42,802 nucleotides of DNA from Peribacillus cavernae (GTDB lineage Bacteria; Bacillota; Bacilli; Bacillales; DSM-1321). The stretch lies in contig NZ_RYZZ01000022.1 of assembly GCF_003989135.1 (NCBI RefSeq), forward strand, positions 1-42,802. Reading direction: 5' to 3'. Position 1 is the stretch's first letter; each line of letters opens with the position of its first letter. Shown piece by piece: positions 33,752 through 42,705 of the stretch. A program made the position numbers and the translations under genes. The notes beneath the pieces are model-generated. The model saw only the letters and a program-made list of their open reading frames with translations, searched no databases and was not told where the DNA came from.

Positions 33752-35386
33752 ATGAAAGTGGGAACCATTTGGCATAATGGGCTTATCTATACTTTGGAAC
33801 AAGAAAACGAGACGGTCCAGGCTGTACTGACAGAAAAAGGGAAAATTATCGATGCTGGTTCACCTGAATATTTGAGGAACGTTCATCAAGCGAGGATAAC
33901 CAGAGAGATAGATCTAAAGGGTACTACAATGATTCCCGGACTGGTTGACAGCCATATGCATCTGGTGGGGCACGGGGAACGCATAATGAGGCTGGATATT
34001 TCCCAGATGAAAAGCCGGGAAGAGGTCCTGGAGGCAGTAGCTCAAAAGTGTGAAGCAACACCAAAAGGAGAATGGATTGTTGCGGAAGGATGGAATGAGA
34101 ATGAATGGACCAATCCGGAGTTGATTTTGCGGGATGAGCTGGATGGCATTTCAACAGAACATCCACTTATCTTAAAAAGGATCTGCCGCCATGCAATGGT
34201 TGTGAATACACGAGCTTTATTGGAATCTGAAATCTCCACTGATATTAAAGAGCCGTCGGGCGGAGTGATTGGCCGCTATAAGAATGGAAAACTGAATGGG
34301 TTGTTCAAGGAAAATCCGGCTATGGAATTCATCACATCAAAGCTCCCAGGGATCACACAGGCTTATGTCGAAGCTGCTCTCCGTACCGCCATCAAAGATT
34401 GCTACCGTCTTGGACTTACAGGCGGCCATACAGAAGATTTGAATTATTATAATGGTTTTCAGTCTACATATGATGCTTTCGTATCCGTAATTGAGAGGGA
34501 GGGACTGACTTTTCGGGCCAATTTACTGGTTCATCATGAAGTGATGGATGATATGCGAAAAGGGGGCTATAAATATGGCGCCGGAACAGCATTCGCCGTG
34601 TTTGACGGGATGAAGGTTTTCGCAGATGGGTCCCTGGGAGGAAATACGGCACTGTTAAGCAAGCCATATGCAGACAATCCGGGAACCCAAGGCGTCGCCA
34701 CTTTTACCCAGGAAGAGCTATATGCTCTAGTGAAAAAAGCCAGGAGTCATGAGATGCCGGTTGCCGTCCACGCCATTGGCGACCTCGCTTTCGAATATGT
34801 TCTGAATGCGATCGAGAAACTCCCTCCCCGAAAAGGACTGAGAGACCGGTTAATTCATGCCCAGATTATGAGGAAAGATCTGTTGGACCGGGCAAGGCTC
34901 TTGCCTGTCATTTTCGATATTCAGCCAGGATTTGTCCCATCAGATTTTCCATGGGTAGAAGAGAAGGTAGGGAAAACGTATATGGAATTTTCCTATGCCT
35001 GGAGAACGTATCTGGAAATGGGCATCCCCTGTGCCGGCGGATCTGATGCCCCGATTGAGCTTGCGAATCCGTTACTGGGCATCCATGCTGCCGTTACAAG
35101 GATGAAACCCAGTGACCCAGAAAGAACCATATATGGGGAAGAACAGCGTTTATCGATGTACGAGGCCGTTTCTCTCTATACAAAGGGAAGTGCATTTGCC
35201 ATTGGCTGTGAAAATAGAAGAGGGCAGATTAGAAAAGGCTTTGATGCCGATTTTACGATCCTCGAAACAGATATTTTTTCAAAAAGTACAGATGCCCTGT
35301 TGGATAATAAGGCAGTGATGACGGTTATTAATGATCAAGTTGTCTTTCAAGGGGAAGAAACTTCAATCTTAATAAAAAAACTATAG
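33752..35386 (+). CDS. ytcJ: amidohydrolase YtcJ
   Basis: A 544-residue metal-dependent hydrolase of the YtcJ-like amidohydrolase group. Metal motif HxH is in VDSHMHLVGHGE, with later His in VAVHAIGDLA and the Asp in GGSDAPIELANP. The N- and C-terminal beta-sandwich segments (WHNGLIYTLE, ADFTILETDIF) are typical. The substrate is unknown. AAGGAG precedes ATG by ~5 nt. It starts 55 nt after ytcI and may be co-transcribed with it, as in B. subtilis. Confidence 0.9.
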   Translation: MKVGTIWHNGLIYTLEQENETVQAVLTEKGKIIDAGSPEYLRNVHQARITREIDLKGTTMIPGLVDSHMHLVGHGERIMRLDISQMKSREEVLEAVAQKCEATPKGEWIVAEGWNENEWTNPELILRDELDGISTEHPLILKRICRHAMVVNTRALLESEISTDIKEPSGGVIGRYKNGKLNGLFKENPAMEFITSKLPGITQAYVEAALRTAIKDCYRLGLTGGHTEDLNYYNGFQSTYDAFVSVIEREGLTFRANLLVHHEVMDDMRKGGYKYGAGTAFAVFDGMKVFADGSLGGNTALLSKPYADNPGTQGVATFTQEELYALVKKARSHEMPVAVHAIGDLAFEYVLNAIEKLPPRKGLRDRLIHAQIMRKDLLDRARLLPVIFDIQPGFVPSDFPWVEEKVGKTYMEFSYAWRTYLEMGIPCAGGSDAPIELANPLLGIHAAVTRMKPSDPERTIYGEEQRLSMYEAVSLYTKGSAFAIGCENRRGQIRKGFDADFTILETDIFSKSTDALLDNKAVMTVINDQVVFQGEETSILIKKL

Positions 35387-35426
35387 AAATAAAGGAGGGG
35401 ACTCAGGGGATGAAACCTACAAATGA

Positions 35427-35449
35427 AAAAGAAGGGGTTTTTCCCCCTC
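35427..35449 (-). terminator. terminator after nadK2
   Basis: The stem AGAGGGG/CCCCTTCT is followed on the minus strand by TTTTTC. It lies exactly after the stop of the frame-shifted NadK2 tail, which supports that tail as the true gene end. Confidence 0.75.
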
Positions 35450-35538
35450 TTACAAAAATGTCCTTCTGACCTTTTCCCAGAATGAGTTATCTCTTAATTT
35501 TACTGTTTTTATTTCTTTTCCGCTTAAGCATACTTCTA
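35450..35538 (-). pseudogene. nadK2: out-of-frame C-terminal tail of nadK2
   Basis: In the neighbouring frame the DNA encodes IEVCLSGKEIKTVKLRDNSF, then WEKVRRTFL and a stop. This is the typical FW(K/E)(R/K)V end of Gram-positive NAD kinases. Adding one A to the AAAA run at 35539-35542 (minus strand) would join it to the main frame and give 266 residues, against 267 in B. subtilis NadK2. Confidence 0.8.
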
Positions 35539-36249
35539 TTTTGTGGAAGTCCTGTCACTCATCGCTTCATTATCGAGCCCGATGATCGGGTGGTTGTTCC
35601 CGTCTTGGCCAAGAAGGATCGTGAGCGTGCGGTCTGTCCCAAGGATAAATGATGAGCCAAGCGTACGATATGTATTATTGTTCAGCGAAGCCAGCTCGCT
35701 CACTTGAAAGCAAGGAAGGGTCGGGTCAACAATTGATCCATTGACAGATTTATTATAGGCAGTGTTGCCGGTCGGTGTCGCCACAATGATTCCGTCGCCC
35801 CGGAAGGTTTCAAAATGAAGGTCGTCAATGAAAAGGTCCAAAACCAAAGTCTTAATGACGGATGATCGCAGGCTCAATTCATTCAATGCATAAAAAGGCG
35901 GCTGTTCGTCCAGTTTAATTTCAATGGTCGGATATCTGCGTACCTCAATTTGTTCCATTGTCATTGAATCAATCATCTTGCTCGTATCATCCAAGTGGAA
36001 ATCACAATACATATTCAAATTTCCAGTTGTCGATATTCCTGCATATAAACAATCTTCCCTATAGCCGGTTTTCCTGACAGCTTGCAGGAACGTGCCATCT
36101 CCGCCAACGCTGACAATAATATTAGCTTCTTTGAAATCCTTCACGATATTATATGAATAACGTTGGGCCAAATGCGATAAATGCTGGACTTTTTCTGTGA
36201 GCCCGGCTGACTTTTTATAAAAGAAATAAATATTTCTACGGTTTGTCAT
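35536..36249 (-). CDS. nadK2: NAD kinase 2, C-terminally frameshifted
   Basis: A 237-residue NAD kinase (PpnK/YtdI type). The catalytic motif GGDGT is in SVGGDGTFLQAVR. Conserved NE is in ALNELSLRSS, and TPTGNTAYNKSVNG follows. It phosphorylates NAD to NADP. The reading frame stops at TAG after STK, although the last ~29 family residues are encoded in the next frame. The loss removes a beta strand and the FW end of the fold. Either the chromosome has a real one-base deletion, or the base call in the short A-run is wrong. The ATG follows GGAAGAGG. It is convergent with ytcJ. Confidence 0.88.
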   Translation of the reverse strand: MTNRRNIYFFYKKSAGLTEKVQHLSHLAQRYSYNIVKDFKEANIIVSVGGDGTFLQAVRKTGYREDCLYAGISTTGNLNMYCDFHLDDTSKMIDSMTMEQIEVRRYPTIEIKLDEQPPFYALNELSLRSSVIKTLVLDLFIDDLHFETFRGDGIIVATPTGNTAYNKSVNGSIVDPTLPCFQVSELASLNNNTYRTLGSSFILGTDRTLTILLGQDGNNHPIIGLDNEAMSDRTSTK

Positions 36250-36403
36250 TCTGATTCCTCTTCCCTTTATCTGTATTTTCTTTCCTAAAAAGAAAATAGT
36301 TTGTTACAATATAGAAATGTGTAATTAGTTTATCATTACCCGAAACATTTTTGAAATGTAAACGTACATATTACAGACACACATACCTTGAGGGGGAACG
36401 GGA

Positions 36404-37411
36404 ATGAATGGGAAACGCTGGGCTGCGCTTGGAATTGCAGCTGCACTATTTTTTGTATCAGTCGGTACCAGTATTGCCACATCGCTTTTCTTTGCCGACA
36501 CGGAAGACATTTTTAATGAAATGTTTGCAACGGACCAGGCATTTGTCGAAGAAGTAATCGACGGTGACGATGAATTTAATAGGATTGCCGTATTTGAAGT
36601 GGACGGAGTAATTCAGGATACCGGAGAGGCCAATCCATTAACGAGTGCAGGAGGCTACAATCATCGGGCCTTCATGGATAAGCTCCAAATGGCGAAGGAA
36701 GATCGTGATATCAAGGGAATCGTCCTCCGTATTAACTCCCCAGGCGGCGGAGTTGTCGAAAGCGCGGAAATTTACGATAAAATCAAGGAAATCCAAAAAG
36801 ATACGAAAAAACCGGTATATGTCTCGATGGGCTCGACGGCAGCCTCAGGCGGATATTATATTTCAGCACCCGCCGACAAGATTTATGCCAGCCCGGAAAC
36901 GATGACAGGCTCCCTCGGCGTTATCATGCAAGGCTATAACTATGAAGAGCTTGCCAAGAAATACGGCGTCGAGTTTGTCACGATTAAAAGCGGCCCATAC
37001 AAGGATATCATGAGCCCTAATCGTGATATGACAAAGGAAGAACGTAAGATCCTTCAAACGATGATCAACAATTCCTATGATCAATTTGTTAAAATCATTG
37101 CCGATGGACGTGGCATGCCGGAATCTGAAGTCAGAAAGCTTGCTGACGGCAGAATCTATGATGGACGCCAGGCTAAGGAAGTACACTTAATTGATGAATT
37201 TGGCCATTTAGAAGATGTTACTGACGCCATGAAAAAGAAAATAAACAGCCCGGACGCCCAGATTGTCAGATATACAGATGATGCTGGCCTAGGATCCCTG
37301 TTCAGCATGGGTGCCCAAAAGGTCATGGGCAAAGATCTTGAAACGGCGAGTTTAGTTAAATTGCTTTCCCAGCCAAATTCTCCTCGCCCAATGTATTTGT
37401 ATGCTGAGTAG
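36404..37411 (+). CDS. sppA: signal peptide peptidase SppA
   Basis: A 335-residue membrane-anchored serine protease, the same length as B. subtilis SppA. One N-terminal membrane helix (~6-29) precedes a ClpP-like domain. The catalytic dyad is Ser148 (GSTAASGGYY) and Lys200 (KSGPYKDIMSP), 52 residues apart as in the B. subtilis enzyme. The oxyanion region is NSPGGGV. It degrades leftover signal peptides and membrane peptides at the outer face. GAGGGGGA precedes the ATG. yteJ begins 12 nt after its stop, so they form an operon. Confidence 0.95.
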   Translation: MNGKRWAALGIAAALFFVSVGTSIATSLFFADTEDIFNEMFATDQAFVEEVIDGDDEFNRIAVFEVDGVIQDTGEANPLTSAGGYNHRAFMDKLQMAKEDRDIKGIVLRINSPGGGVVESAEIYDKIKEIQKDTKKPVYVSMGSTAASGGYYISAPADKIYASPETMTGSLGVIMQGYNYEELAKKYGVEFVTIKSGPYKDIMSPNRDMTKEERKILQTMINNSYDQFVKIIADGRGMPESEVRKLADGRIYDGRQAKEVHLIDEFGHLEDVTDAMKKKINSPDAQIVRYTDDAGLGSLFSMGAQKVMGKDLETASLVKLLSQPNSPRPMYLYAE

Positions 37412-37423
37412 GGGGATGGGCAA

Positions 37424-37996
37424 ATGACCGAGAGAAACGAATACGCACAGGATGAATTACTAGAATCAAGCGACACGGCAAAGAAAAACAGTACTGTCCG
37501 TTATCATGCAGAAGAAAATAAACTGCCTGCCATTGATGATACTGGTGAAAATGTGGCGCCTTCGATAAAGGGAAAAGAACAAGTATTGCCATACGCTGGT
37601 TTTTGGATGCGCTTTTGGGCTTATCTAACAGATATAATCATTGTTGGCAGCATTAATCGGATTATTGTCAAACCGATTTTTAAGGCTTTGGATCTTTCAT
37701 CCGATCCTGGCTGGTTCTCGCCTGAAGCGATTTGCACCTCCATCATTTTTTATCTGTATTTTATCTTGATGACGAAATTTTTAAAGAAAACACTTGGGAA
37801 GATGATCTTTGGTTTGAAGGTCGTCAGCTTAAAAGAAGAAAGGCTCACATGGGGAACGATCGTTTTCAGGGAGTTTATCGGCAGATTCATTTCAAAGACT
37901 ACAATCGTCGGCTACATCATTGTTGGATTATTACCAAAGAAACAGGGCCTGCATGACATTTTTGCAGATACGACCGTGATATTGGATAAAAGATAA
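37424..37996 (+). CDS. yteJ: RDD-family membrane protein YteJ
   Basis: A 190-residue protein with a ~55-residue hydrophilic N-terminus and an RDD domain. The diagnostic region is GFWMRFWAYLTDIIIVG, with Arg and Asp in the first helix, then FILMTKFLKKTLGKMIFGLKVV, RFISKTTIVGYIIVG and LHDIFADTTV. Three membrane helices are likely. In B. subtilis YteJ is an inhibitor/partner of SppA, and the two genes are co-transcribed. The tight spacing here agrees with that. Confidence 0.9.
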   Translation: MTERNEYAQDELLESSDTAKKNSTVRYHAEENKLPAIDDTGENVAPSIKGKEQVLPYAGFWMRFWAYLTDIIIVGSINRIIVKPIFKALDLSSDPGWFSPEAICTSIIFYLYFILMTKFLKKTLGKMIFGLKVVSLKEERLTWGTIVFREFIGRFISKTTIVGYIIVGLLPKKQGLHDIFADTTVILDKR

Positions 37997-38002
37997 AACA
38001 CA

Positions 38003-38041
38003 ACCTGCCAGTATTTTCACCTGGCAGGTTTATTTTTTTTC
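38003..38041 (+). terminator. terminator after yteJ
   Basis: A perfect stem AACCTGCCAG/CTGGCAGGTT with a 9-nt loop is followed by TATTTTTTTT. Confidence 0.9.
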
Positions 38042-38080
38042 CAGAAGCCGATAATGGCAGGTTGAAAGGGTGTGGAGCCA

Positions 38081-38761
38081 ATGAAGTGGTTGTTGGTAAT
38101 ACCGGTCTTGCTTCTGGCACTAATTCTTCTGCTTTTTTTTACAAAAGTGAAAATAAAAATCCACTATCATCATCAACAGGATGGTGACGATTTCTATATT
38201 AAATTTCGCGCATGGTTAGGGATATTGCGCTATACAATAGCTGTCCCAATCAGTAAGCTCGACGATGATTCCCAGACAAACGTTGTCCAAACTGAAATGG
38301 GCACGGATGAAGGGGGAAAAAACGAAACCACCGGTGATGTTTCCTGGGGGGATATCCTAACCAGCTTTGAGGACCTGAACATGCTTATTGAGCATATTGC
38401 CGGCTTCCATCGAATTTCCAGGGATTTTTTACACAAAGTAAAAGTAAAAAATTTTCGGTGGCATAGCCTTGCAGGAACAGGCGATGCCGTTTATACAGGA
38501 ATGCTGACCGGGGGCTGCCTGGGAATAAAAGGTTCGATCATCGGGTTGTTAAGCACATATTTGCGTTTCAAAAAGCCTCCTTCCTATTCCGTGACTCCAG
38601 ACTTTGGGCGGGCTGTTTTTTATACGTCACTTACTTGTATATTCCAGGTCCGAATCGGAGAAGCTATATGGGCACGAATAAAACTACTTCGTTATTGGAA
38701 TGGCGAAAAAATAAAATATAACACAGGATTATATAACGATTCGGACAACCAATCCATTTAG
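38081..38761 (+). CDS. ytfI: DUF2953 protein YtfI
   Basis: A ~226-residue protein with an N-terminal membrane helix (~2-22, WLLVIPVLLLALILLLFF) and a DUF2953 domain (FRAWLGILRYTIAVP, WHSLAGTGDAVYTGMLTG, VTPDFGRAVFYTSLTCIFQVRIG). Known as a sporulation-associated protein of unknown role in Bacillus. ATG 38081 is chosen. The GTG at 38072 sits inside the ribosome binding site. It is followed by ytfJ after 16 nt, an operon conserved in the genus. Confidence 0.88.
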   Translation: MKWLLVIPVLLLALILLLFFTKVKIKIHYHHQQDGDDFYIKFRAWLGILRYTIAVPISKLDDDSQTNVVQTEMGTDEGGKNETTGDVSWGDILTSFEDLNMLIEHIAGFHRISRDFLHKVKVKNFRWHSLAGTGDAVYTGMLTGGCLGIKGSIIGLLSTYLRFKKPPSYSVTPDFGRAVFYTSLTCIFQVRIGEAIWARIKLLRYWNGEKIKYNTGLYNDSDNQSI

Positions 38762-38777
38762 ACTGGAGGAATTGCAG

Positions 38778-39269
38778 ATGTCAGATCATCCCATTCAAGG
38801 CTTAATGTCTGCAGCGATGGAAAATCTTAAAGAAATGGTAGATGTAAATACAATCATCGGGGATCCCGTTGAAACCCCTGATGGAAGTGTGATATTAACG
38901 GTTTCCAAAGTAGGCTTTGGTTTCGTAGCTGGCGGGAGCGAATTTACACTTAACGGCAATCAACCGGGTCAACAGTCCAAGCAGCCTTTTGGCGGAGGAA
39001 GCGGGGGAGGCGTATCGATTACCCCGATCGCTTTCTTGATCGTAGGTTCACAGGGAGTTAAAATGCTCCACCTCGACCAGGGCACCCACTTGCTTGAGAA
39101 AGTCCTTGATACAGCTCCTTCCCTTGTCGATAAAATTCAAGGCATGCTTTCAAAAAAAGGCAATCCAAAACAATCTCCTAATCAATCAAAGAATCGCCAA
39201 AATTCGGAACGGGGAAACTTTAATCAGAATTCAGAAAGAAATAACAATACCCAGGATTTTGATTTTTAA
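38778..39269 (+). CDS. ytfJ: GerW-family sporulation protein YtfJ
   Basis: A 163-residue GerW/YtfJ protein. The conserved core is SDHPIQGLMSAAMENLKEMV, DVNTIIGDPVETPDG, SKVGFGFVAGGSEF, GGGSGGGVSITPIAFLIV. The last ~30 residues are low-complexity Asn/Gln/Ser-rich (QSPNQSKNRQNSERGN). GerW-family proteins matter for spore germination and spore structure. The ATG follows GGAGG at 8 nt. The TTG at 38772 is not needed. Confidence 0.93.
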   Translation: MSDHPIQGLMSAAMENLKEMVDVNTIIGDPVETPDGSVILTVSKVGFGFVAGGSEFTLNGNQPGQQSKQPFGGGSGGGVSITPIAFLIVGSQGVKMLHLDQGTHLLEKVLDTAPSLVDKIQGMLSKKGNPKQSPNQSKNRQNSERGNFNQNSERNNNTQDFDF

Positions 39270-39299
39270 TTGGATGTAAGGTAATTATTGGGAAATGCG

Positions 39300-39332
39300 G
39301 AGAGGGGGGAAATATCTTTCTCCTCTTTTTTG
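39300..39332 (+). terminator. terminator after ytfJ
   Basis: The stem AGAGG(G)GGGAAA/TTTCTCCTCT (one mismatch) is followed by a T-run. Confidence 0.75.
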
Positions 39333-39349
39333 TTTTGTGGGTAAAATAA

Positions 39350-39378
39350 TTGCAAAAACCTTGCTGAGGCCATATGAT
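39350..39378 (+). promoter_or_regulatory. tpx promoter
   Basis: TTGCAA (39350-39355) and TATGAT (39373-39378) are 17 bp apart, about 40 bp before the tpx start codon. Confidence 0.65.
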
Positions 39379-39416
39379 TAACGCTGTACATATTTAATTA
39401 TAAAGGAGGATTTTTT

Positions 39417-39917
39417 ATGGCATCCGTAACATTTATTAATAACCCGGTCACTTTGATTGGAAATGAAGTAAAAGCTGGCGATCAGGCACCTGATTTCACG
39501 GTTCTCGCTAATGATCTTTCTGAGGTGAAATTAAGCGACAGCAAAGGAACTGTACGAATTATCAGCGTCGTACCATCGATTGATACTGGTGTATGTGATG
39601 CGCAAACAAGGCGTTTCAATGAAGACGTTTCAAACCTTGGAAATGTACAAGTGTTAACGATCAGCGTTGATCTTCCGTTCGCACAAAAACGCTGGTGTGC
39701 CGCTAGCGGCCTTGACAACGTCCAGGTTCTATCCGATCACCGTGACTTGTCTTTCGGCGAAGCATATGGAGTAGTCATGCAAGAACTTCGTTTATTGGCC
39801 CGTTCTGTGTTTGTTGTTGATAGCAGCGATAAAGTGGTATATGCCGAATATGTTAGCGAAGGCACAACACATCCTAATTATGAAGCAGCAATCGAAGCAG
39901 CAAAATCCGCAAAATAA
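39417..39917 (+). CDS. tpx: thiol peroxidase Tpx
   Basis: A 166-residue atypical 2-Cys peroxiredoxin. Peroxidatic Cys60 is in [18 protein letters not shown], and resolving Cys94 is in [12 protein letters not shown]. It reduces peroxides with thioredoxin. A very strong AAAGGAGG site precedes the ATG. It sits in the conserved ytfJ-tpx-ytxK-ackA order. Confidence 0.96.
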   Translation: MASVTFINNPVTLIGNEVKAGDQAPDFTVLANDLSEVKLSDSKGTVRIISVVPSIDTGVCDAQTRRFNEDVSNLGNVQVLTISVDLPFAQKRWCAASGLDNVQVLSDHRDLSFGEAYGVVMQELRLLARSVFVVDSSDKVVYAEYVSEGTTHPNYEAAIEAAKSAK

Positions 39918-39929
39918 GCGCCAGCTTCT

Positions 39930-40075
39930 TATGGTCCTGCTGCCCTGACACAAAGCTGCCTTTACCGGTAGCCTGTCAGGAGCTGCCGGACCATTTCATT
40001 TGCCCTTCTTCTCCACGTCCCCGAAGAAGCTTCGTACTTGTCTCTTGGTCGTCAGACCTTTAAAATGGTTTAAAG
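39930..40075. other. structured tpx-ytxK intergenic region
   Basis: Three potential hairpins follow one another. One is an interrupted long stem, TGGTCC..CCTGACA/TGTCAGG..GGACCA (about 39934-39993). The others are CTTCTTC/GAAGAAG (about 40003-40030) and CTTTAAA/TTTAAAG. None ends in a long T-run. It could be an attenuator-like tpx 3' end or a small RNA. The evidence is structure only. Confidence 0.4.
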
Positions 40076-40097
40076 AAACAAACAGGAGGAATTTTGA

Positions 40098-41084
40098 GTG
40101 AATTTTACCCCAATTGAAGAATTATTTCATAAATTTGACGAAACAGCACTTATCCTTCAGGAAGAGTTGGCTTGTACTTACCTTGACGCACTAGGCGAAA
40201 CGGGCGAGAACTTCTTTCATGGAAATGTGGTTCAGGAGGAAGTAAGTGAGCTTTCAAGAAAAAGATTATCCAGACAATATCATGAGTTTTCGCTTGAGAA
40301 ATACTCTAAAGAAGATATCCGCAAGGCATTCCAGCTTGCCATATTAAAAGGAATGAAAGAAAATATTCAGCCGAATCATCAAATGACGCCAGATGCAGTG
40401 GGAATGTTTGTAAGTTATTTAATCGGGAAATTCACAAATAATAATTACGAATTGTCGATGATCGATCCAGCCGCAGGAACAGGGAATTTGCTATTTACCA
40501 TCCTCAATCATTTATCGGACAAACGGATTTCTGCTTATGGTGTGGATATAGATGAGACGCTGATAAGACTTTCATACTCAGGTGCTAACCTGCAGGAACA
40601 TTCGGTACAGTTCTTTAACCAGGACAGCCTTGAGCCATTGTTCATCGACCCGGCGGATATAGCTGTAAGTGACTTGCCTGTCGGATATTATCCAAACGAT
40701 GTAAGGGCTGCAGATTATGAATTGGCAGCGGACGAAGGCCATTCTTTTTCACACCATTTATTCATCGAGCAAAGCATTACGCATGTGAAACCCGGAGGAT
40801 ACTTATTCTTTATTATCCCGAACGGGTTATTTTTATCAGAAGAAGCCTCAAAGCTCAATGATTATTTGAAAAAAACGACCCATATTCAGGGGATGGTGCA
40901 GCTTCCATTATCGATGTTTAAGAGTGAAGCGGCCGCAAAAAGTATTTTAATACTTCAAAAGACTAAAGAAGGTGTAACTCCACCGAAAAATGCATTGTTG
41001 GTCGATCTTCCTAAACTTTCTGATCGAAGGGCGACCGAATCGGTGATGAACAAGATTGATGCTTGGTTTAAAGAGGAAAAGTGA
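40098..41084 (+). CDS. ytxK: methyltransferase-fold protein YtxK
   Basis: A 328-residue class I SAM-dependent methyltransferase of the HsdM/N6-adenine type. SAM motif I is DPAAGTGN (123-130). The motif IV position reads SDLPVGYY (Asp192-Leu-Pro-Val) where DNA N6-methylases have NPPY/DPPY. The catalytic motif is therefore degenerate and activity on DNA is doubtful. It starts at GTG 40098 behind AGGAGG (8 nt). The gene precedes ackA by 35 nt, an arrangement kept across Bacillus, and they are probably co-transcribed. Confidence 0.9.
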   Translation: MNFTPIEELFHKFDETALILQEELACTYLDALGETGENFFHGNVVQEEVSELSRKRLSRQYHEFSLEKYSKEDIRKAFQLAILKGMKENIQPNHQMTPDAVGMFVSYLIGKFTNNNYELSMIDPAAGTGNLLFTILNHLSDKRISAYGVDIDETLIRLSYSGANLQEHSVQFFNQDSLEPLFIDPADIAVSDLPVGYYPNDVRAADYELAADEGHSFSHHLFIEQSITHVKPGGYLFFIIPNGLFLSEEASKLNDYLKKTTHIQGMVQLPLSMFKSEAAAKSILILQKTKEGVTPPKNALLVDLPKLSDRRATESVMNKIDAWFKEEK

Positions 41085-41119
41085 TTGATCGTATTAGCAT
41101 AAAGAATAGGAGCGGGAAT

Positions 41120-42310
41120 ATGTCAAAAGTTATTGCCATCAATGCAGGCAGTTCCTCTTTAAAGTTTCAATTATTTGAAATGCCGGCTGAGGAAGTGATT
41201 ACAAAAGGTCTTGTTGAAAGAATCGGGTTGAAAGACGCCATTTTCATGATAACGGTTGACGGTGAAAAAATCACAGAGACGACTGATATACTGAATCATG
41301 GAGTGGCGGTTAAGCTATTATTGGAAAAGCTATTAAAACACCAAATCATTACATCCTATAATGAAATTGATGGAATCGGCCACCGTGTCGTCCATGGCGG
41401 TGAAGTATTCAATGATTCCACAGTAATTACGGATGAAATAATCTCCCAGATCGAAGAATTGTCTGAGCTGGCTCCGTTGCACAATCCAGCCAATTTAACC
41501 GGAATTAAAGCTTTCAAACAAATCCTTCCGAGTATTCCGGCAGTGGCTGTTTTTGATACGGCATTCCACCAGACGATGCCTGGTTCTTCTTACCTTTACA
41601 GCTTGCCCTACGAATATTACGAAAAATACGGAATTAGAAAATATGGCTTCCACGGAACCTCTCATAAGTACGTATCACAAAGAGCTGCGGAAATGCTTAA
41701 CCGGCCGCTTGAGCAGCTTCGCCTGCTTTCCTGCCATATAGGAAATGGTGTGAGCATCGCGGCAATTGAAGGCGGAAGATCCATTGATACATCCATGGGG
41801 TTCACTCCGCTTGCGGGTGTAACGATGGGGACACGCTCGGGTAATATTGATCCTGCTTTAATCCCGTATATTATGGAGAAGACAGGGAAAACGGCTGATG
41901 AGGTTCTTGACGTACTTAACAAGAAAAGTGGAATGCTCGCCATTTCGGGCTTCTCAAGCGATCTCAGGGATATTGAAATCGAGGCCAACCAGGGAAATGA
42001 GCGTGCCGAATTGGCATTGGAAGTATTCGCAAATAGAATCCATAAATACATTGGCTCATATGCTGCGCGGATGAGTGGTGTAGATGCAATTATTTTTACA
42101 GCTGGCATTGGCGAAAACAGTGAAACGATTCGCTCAAGAGTATTGCGCGGTCTCGAATTCATGGGAGTCTACTGGGATCCTGCTCTTAATAAGAGCAGAG
42201 GAGAAGAAACCTTTATCAGTTATCCGCATTCACCGGTTAAAGTTATGATCATTCCGACAAATGAAGAGGTTATGATTGCACGTGATGTGGGCCGTTTAAC
42301 CAATATATAA
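41120..42310 (+). CDS. ackA: acetate kinase
   Basis: A 396-residue acetate kinase with family signatures [16 protein letters not shown] at the N-terminus, [45 protein letters not shown] and FTAGIGENS. It makes acetate and ATP from acetyl phosphate in overflow metabolism. CcpA activates it in B. subtilis, but no cre site was confirmed here. ATG 41120 follows AGGAG. The upstream in-frame extension from 41081 is rejected. It is the last protein gene before an rRNA operon. Confidence 0.97.
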   Translation: MSKVIAINAGSSSLKFQLFEMPAEEVITKGLVERIGLKDAIFMITVDGEKITETTDILNHGVAVKLLLEKLLKHQIITSYNEIDGIGHRVVHGGEVFNDSTVITDEIISQIEELSELAPLHNPANLTGIKAFKQILPSIPAVAVFDTAFHQTMPGSSYLYSLPYEYYEKYGIRKYGFHGTSHKYVSQRAAEMLNRPLEQLRLLSCHIGNGVSIAAIEGGRSIDTSMGFTPLAGVTMGTRSGNIDPALIPYIMEKTGKTADEVLDVLNKKSGMLAISGFSSDLRDIEIEANQGNERAELALEVFANRIHKYIGSYAARMSGVDAIIFTAGIGENSETIRSRVLRGLEFMGVYWDPALNKSRGEETFISYPHSPVKVMIIPTNEEVMIARDVGRLTNI

Positions 42311-42410
42311 TTATGTGAGTGCCTTTTAACCTTAAAAAAGGGTATTATTCTAGTTTAGTAACTGCAGGAGCGTGTTTAAAATCAATTTAAAGTTGATTTC
42401 AAAAAAACTA
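42311..42410. other. ackA-rrn junction
   Basis: No gene is seen. A hairpin AAATCAA/TTGATTT lies near 42379-42399, just upstream of the first rRNA promoter. The ackA terminator is weak (CCTTTT/AAAAAGG near 42322). Confidence 0.35.
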
Positions 42411-42439
42411 TTGACTTCTTTTTAAAAAAGGAGTAAGCT
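42411..42439 (+). promoter_or_regulatory. rRNA operon promoter P1
   Basis: TTGACT (42411-42416) and TAAGCT (42434-42439) are 17 bp apart, with an A/T-rich upstream region that could act as an UP element. Confidence 0.75.
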
Positions 42440-42492
42440 AAGTTAGTCGCTGAAATGCAGTGACTTAACACAACTTATAAACTTCGCAGAAG

Positions 42493-42521
42493 TTGACAAC
42501 TAATCGAAGATATGATAAGAT
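42493..42521 (+). promoter_or_regulatory. rRNA operon promoter P2
   Basis: A perfect TTGACA (42493-42498) and TAAGAT (42516-42521) are exactly 17 bp apart. This is the second tandem rrn promoter. Confidence 0.88.
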
Positions 42522-42554
42522 TAAAAAGTTGCTTCCAAAAGAAGCTGTAAGAAA

Positions 42555-42700
42555 TTGCTCTTTGAAAACTGAACAAAACAAAGCGCCAACGTTAATTTTA
42601 AAAGTGAGCAAACACTTCAAAAAAGCAAGAGTTAAGGATCATCGGCTAAGTTCGTCACGTCCTGTGACAACGCCGATGTTAGCACATCCATGTGCGTCAA
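42555..42700 (+). promoter_or_regulatory. rRNA leader with boxA-like antitermination signal
   Basis: TGCTCTTTGAAAACTGAAC near 42556 is the boxA-type sequence of Bacillus rrn leaders. Processing-stem hairpins follow (GTCAC/GTGAC and GCACAT/ATGTGC) before the 16S 5' end. Confidence 0.7.
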
Positions 42701-42705
42701 AACAT

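Noticed and set aside
35410..35469. 19-codon ORF after ytcJ with a GGAGGGG upstream
   Set aside because: It overlaps the nadK2 terminator and tail, and the ribosome binding site is too far from the ATG.
36355..36385. cre-like sequence ATGTAAACGTACATA upstream of sppA
   Set aside because: It has the TGTAAACG half, but the second half does not fit the cre consensus at the required CA.
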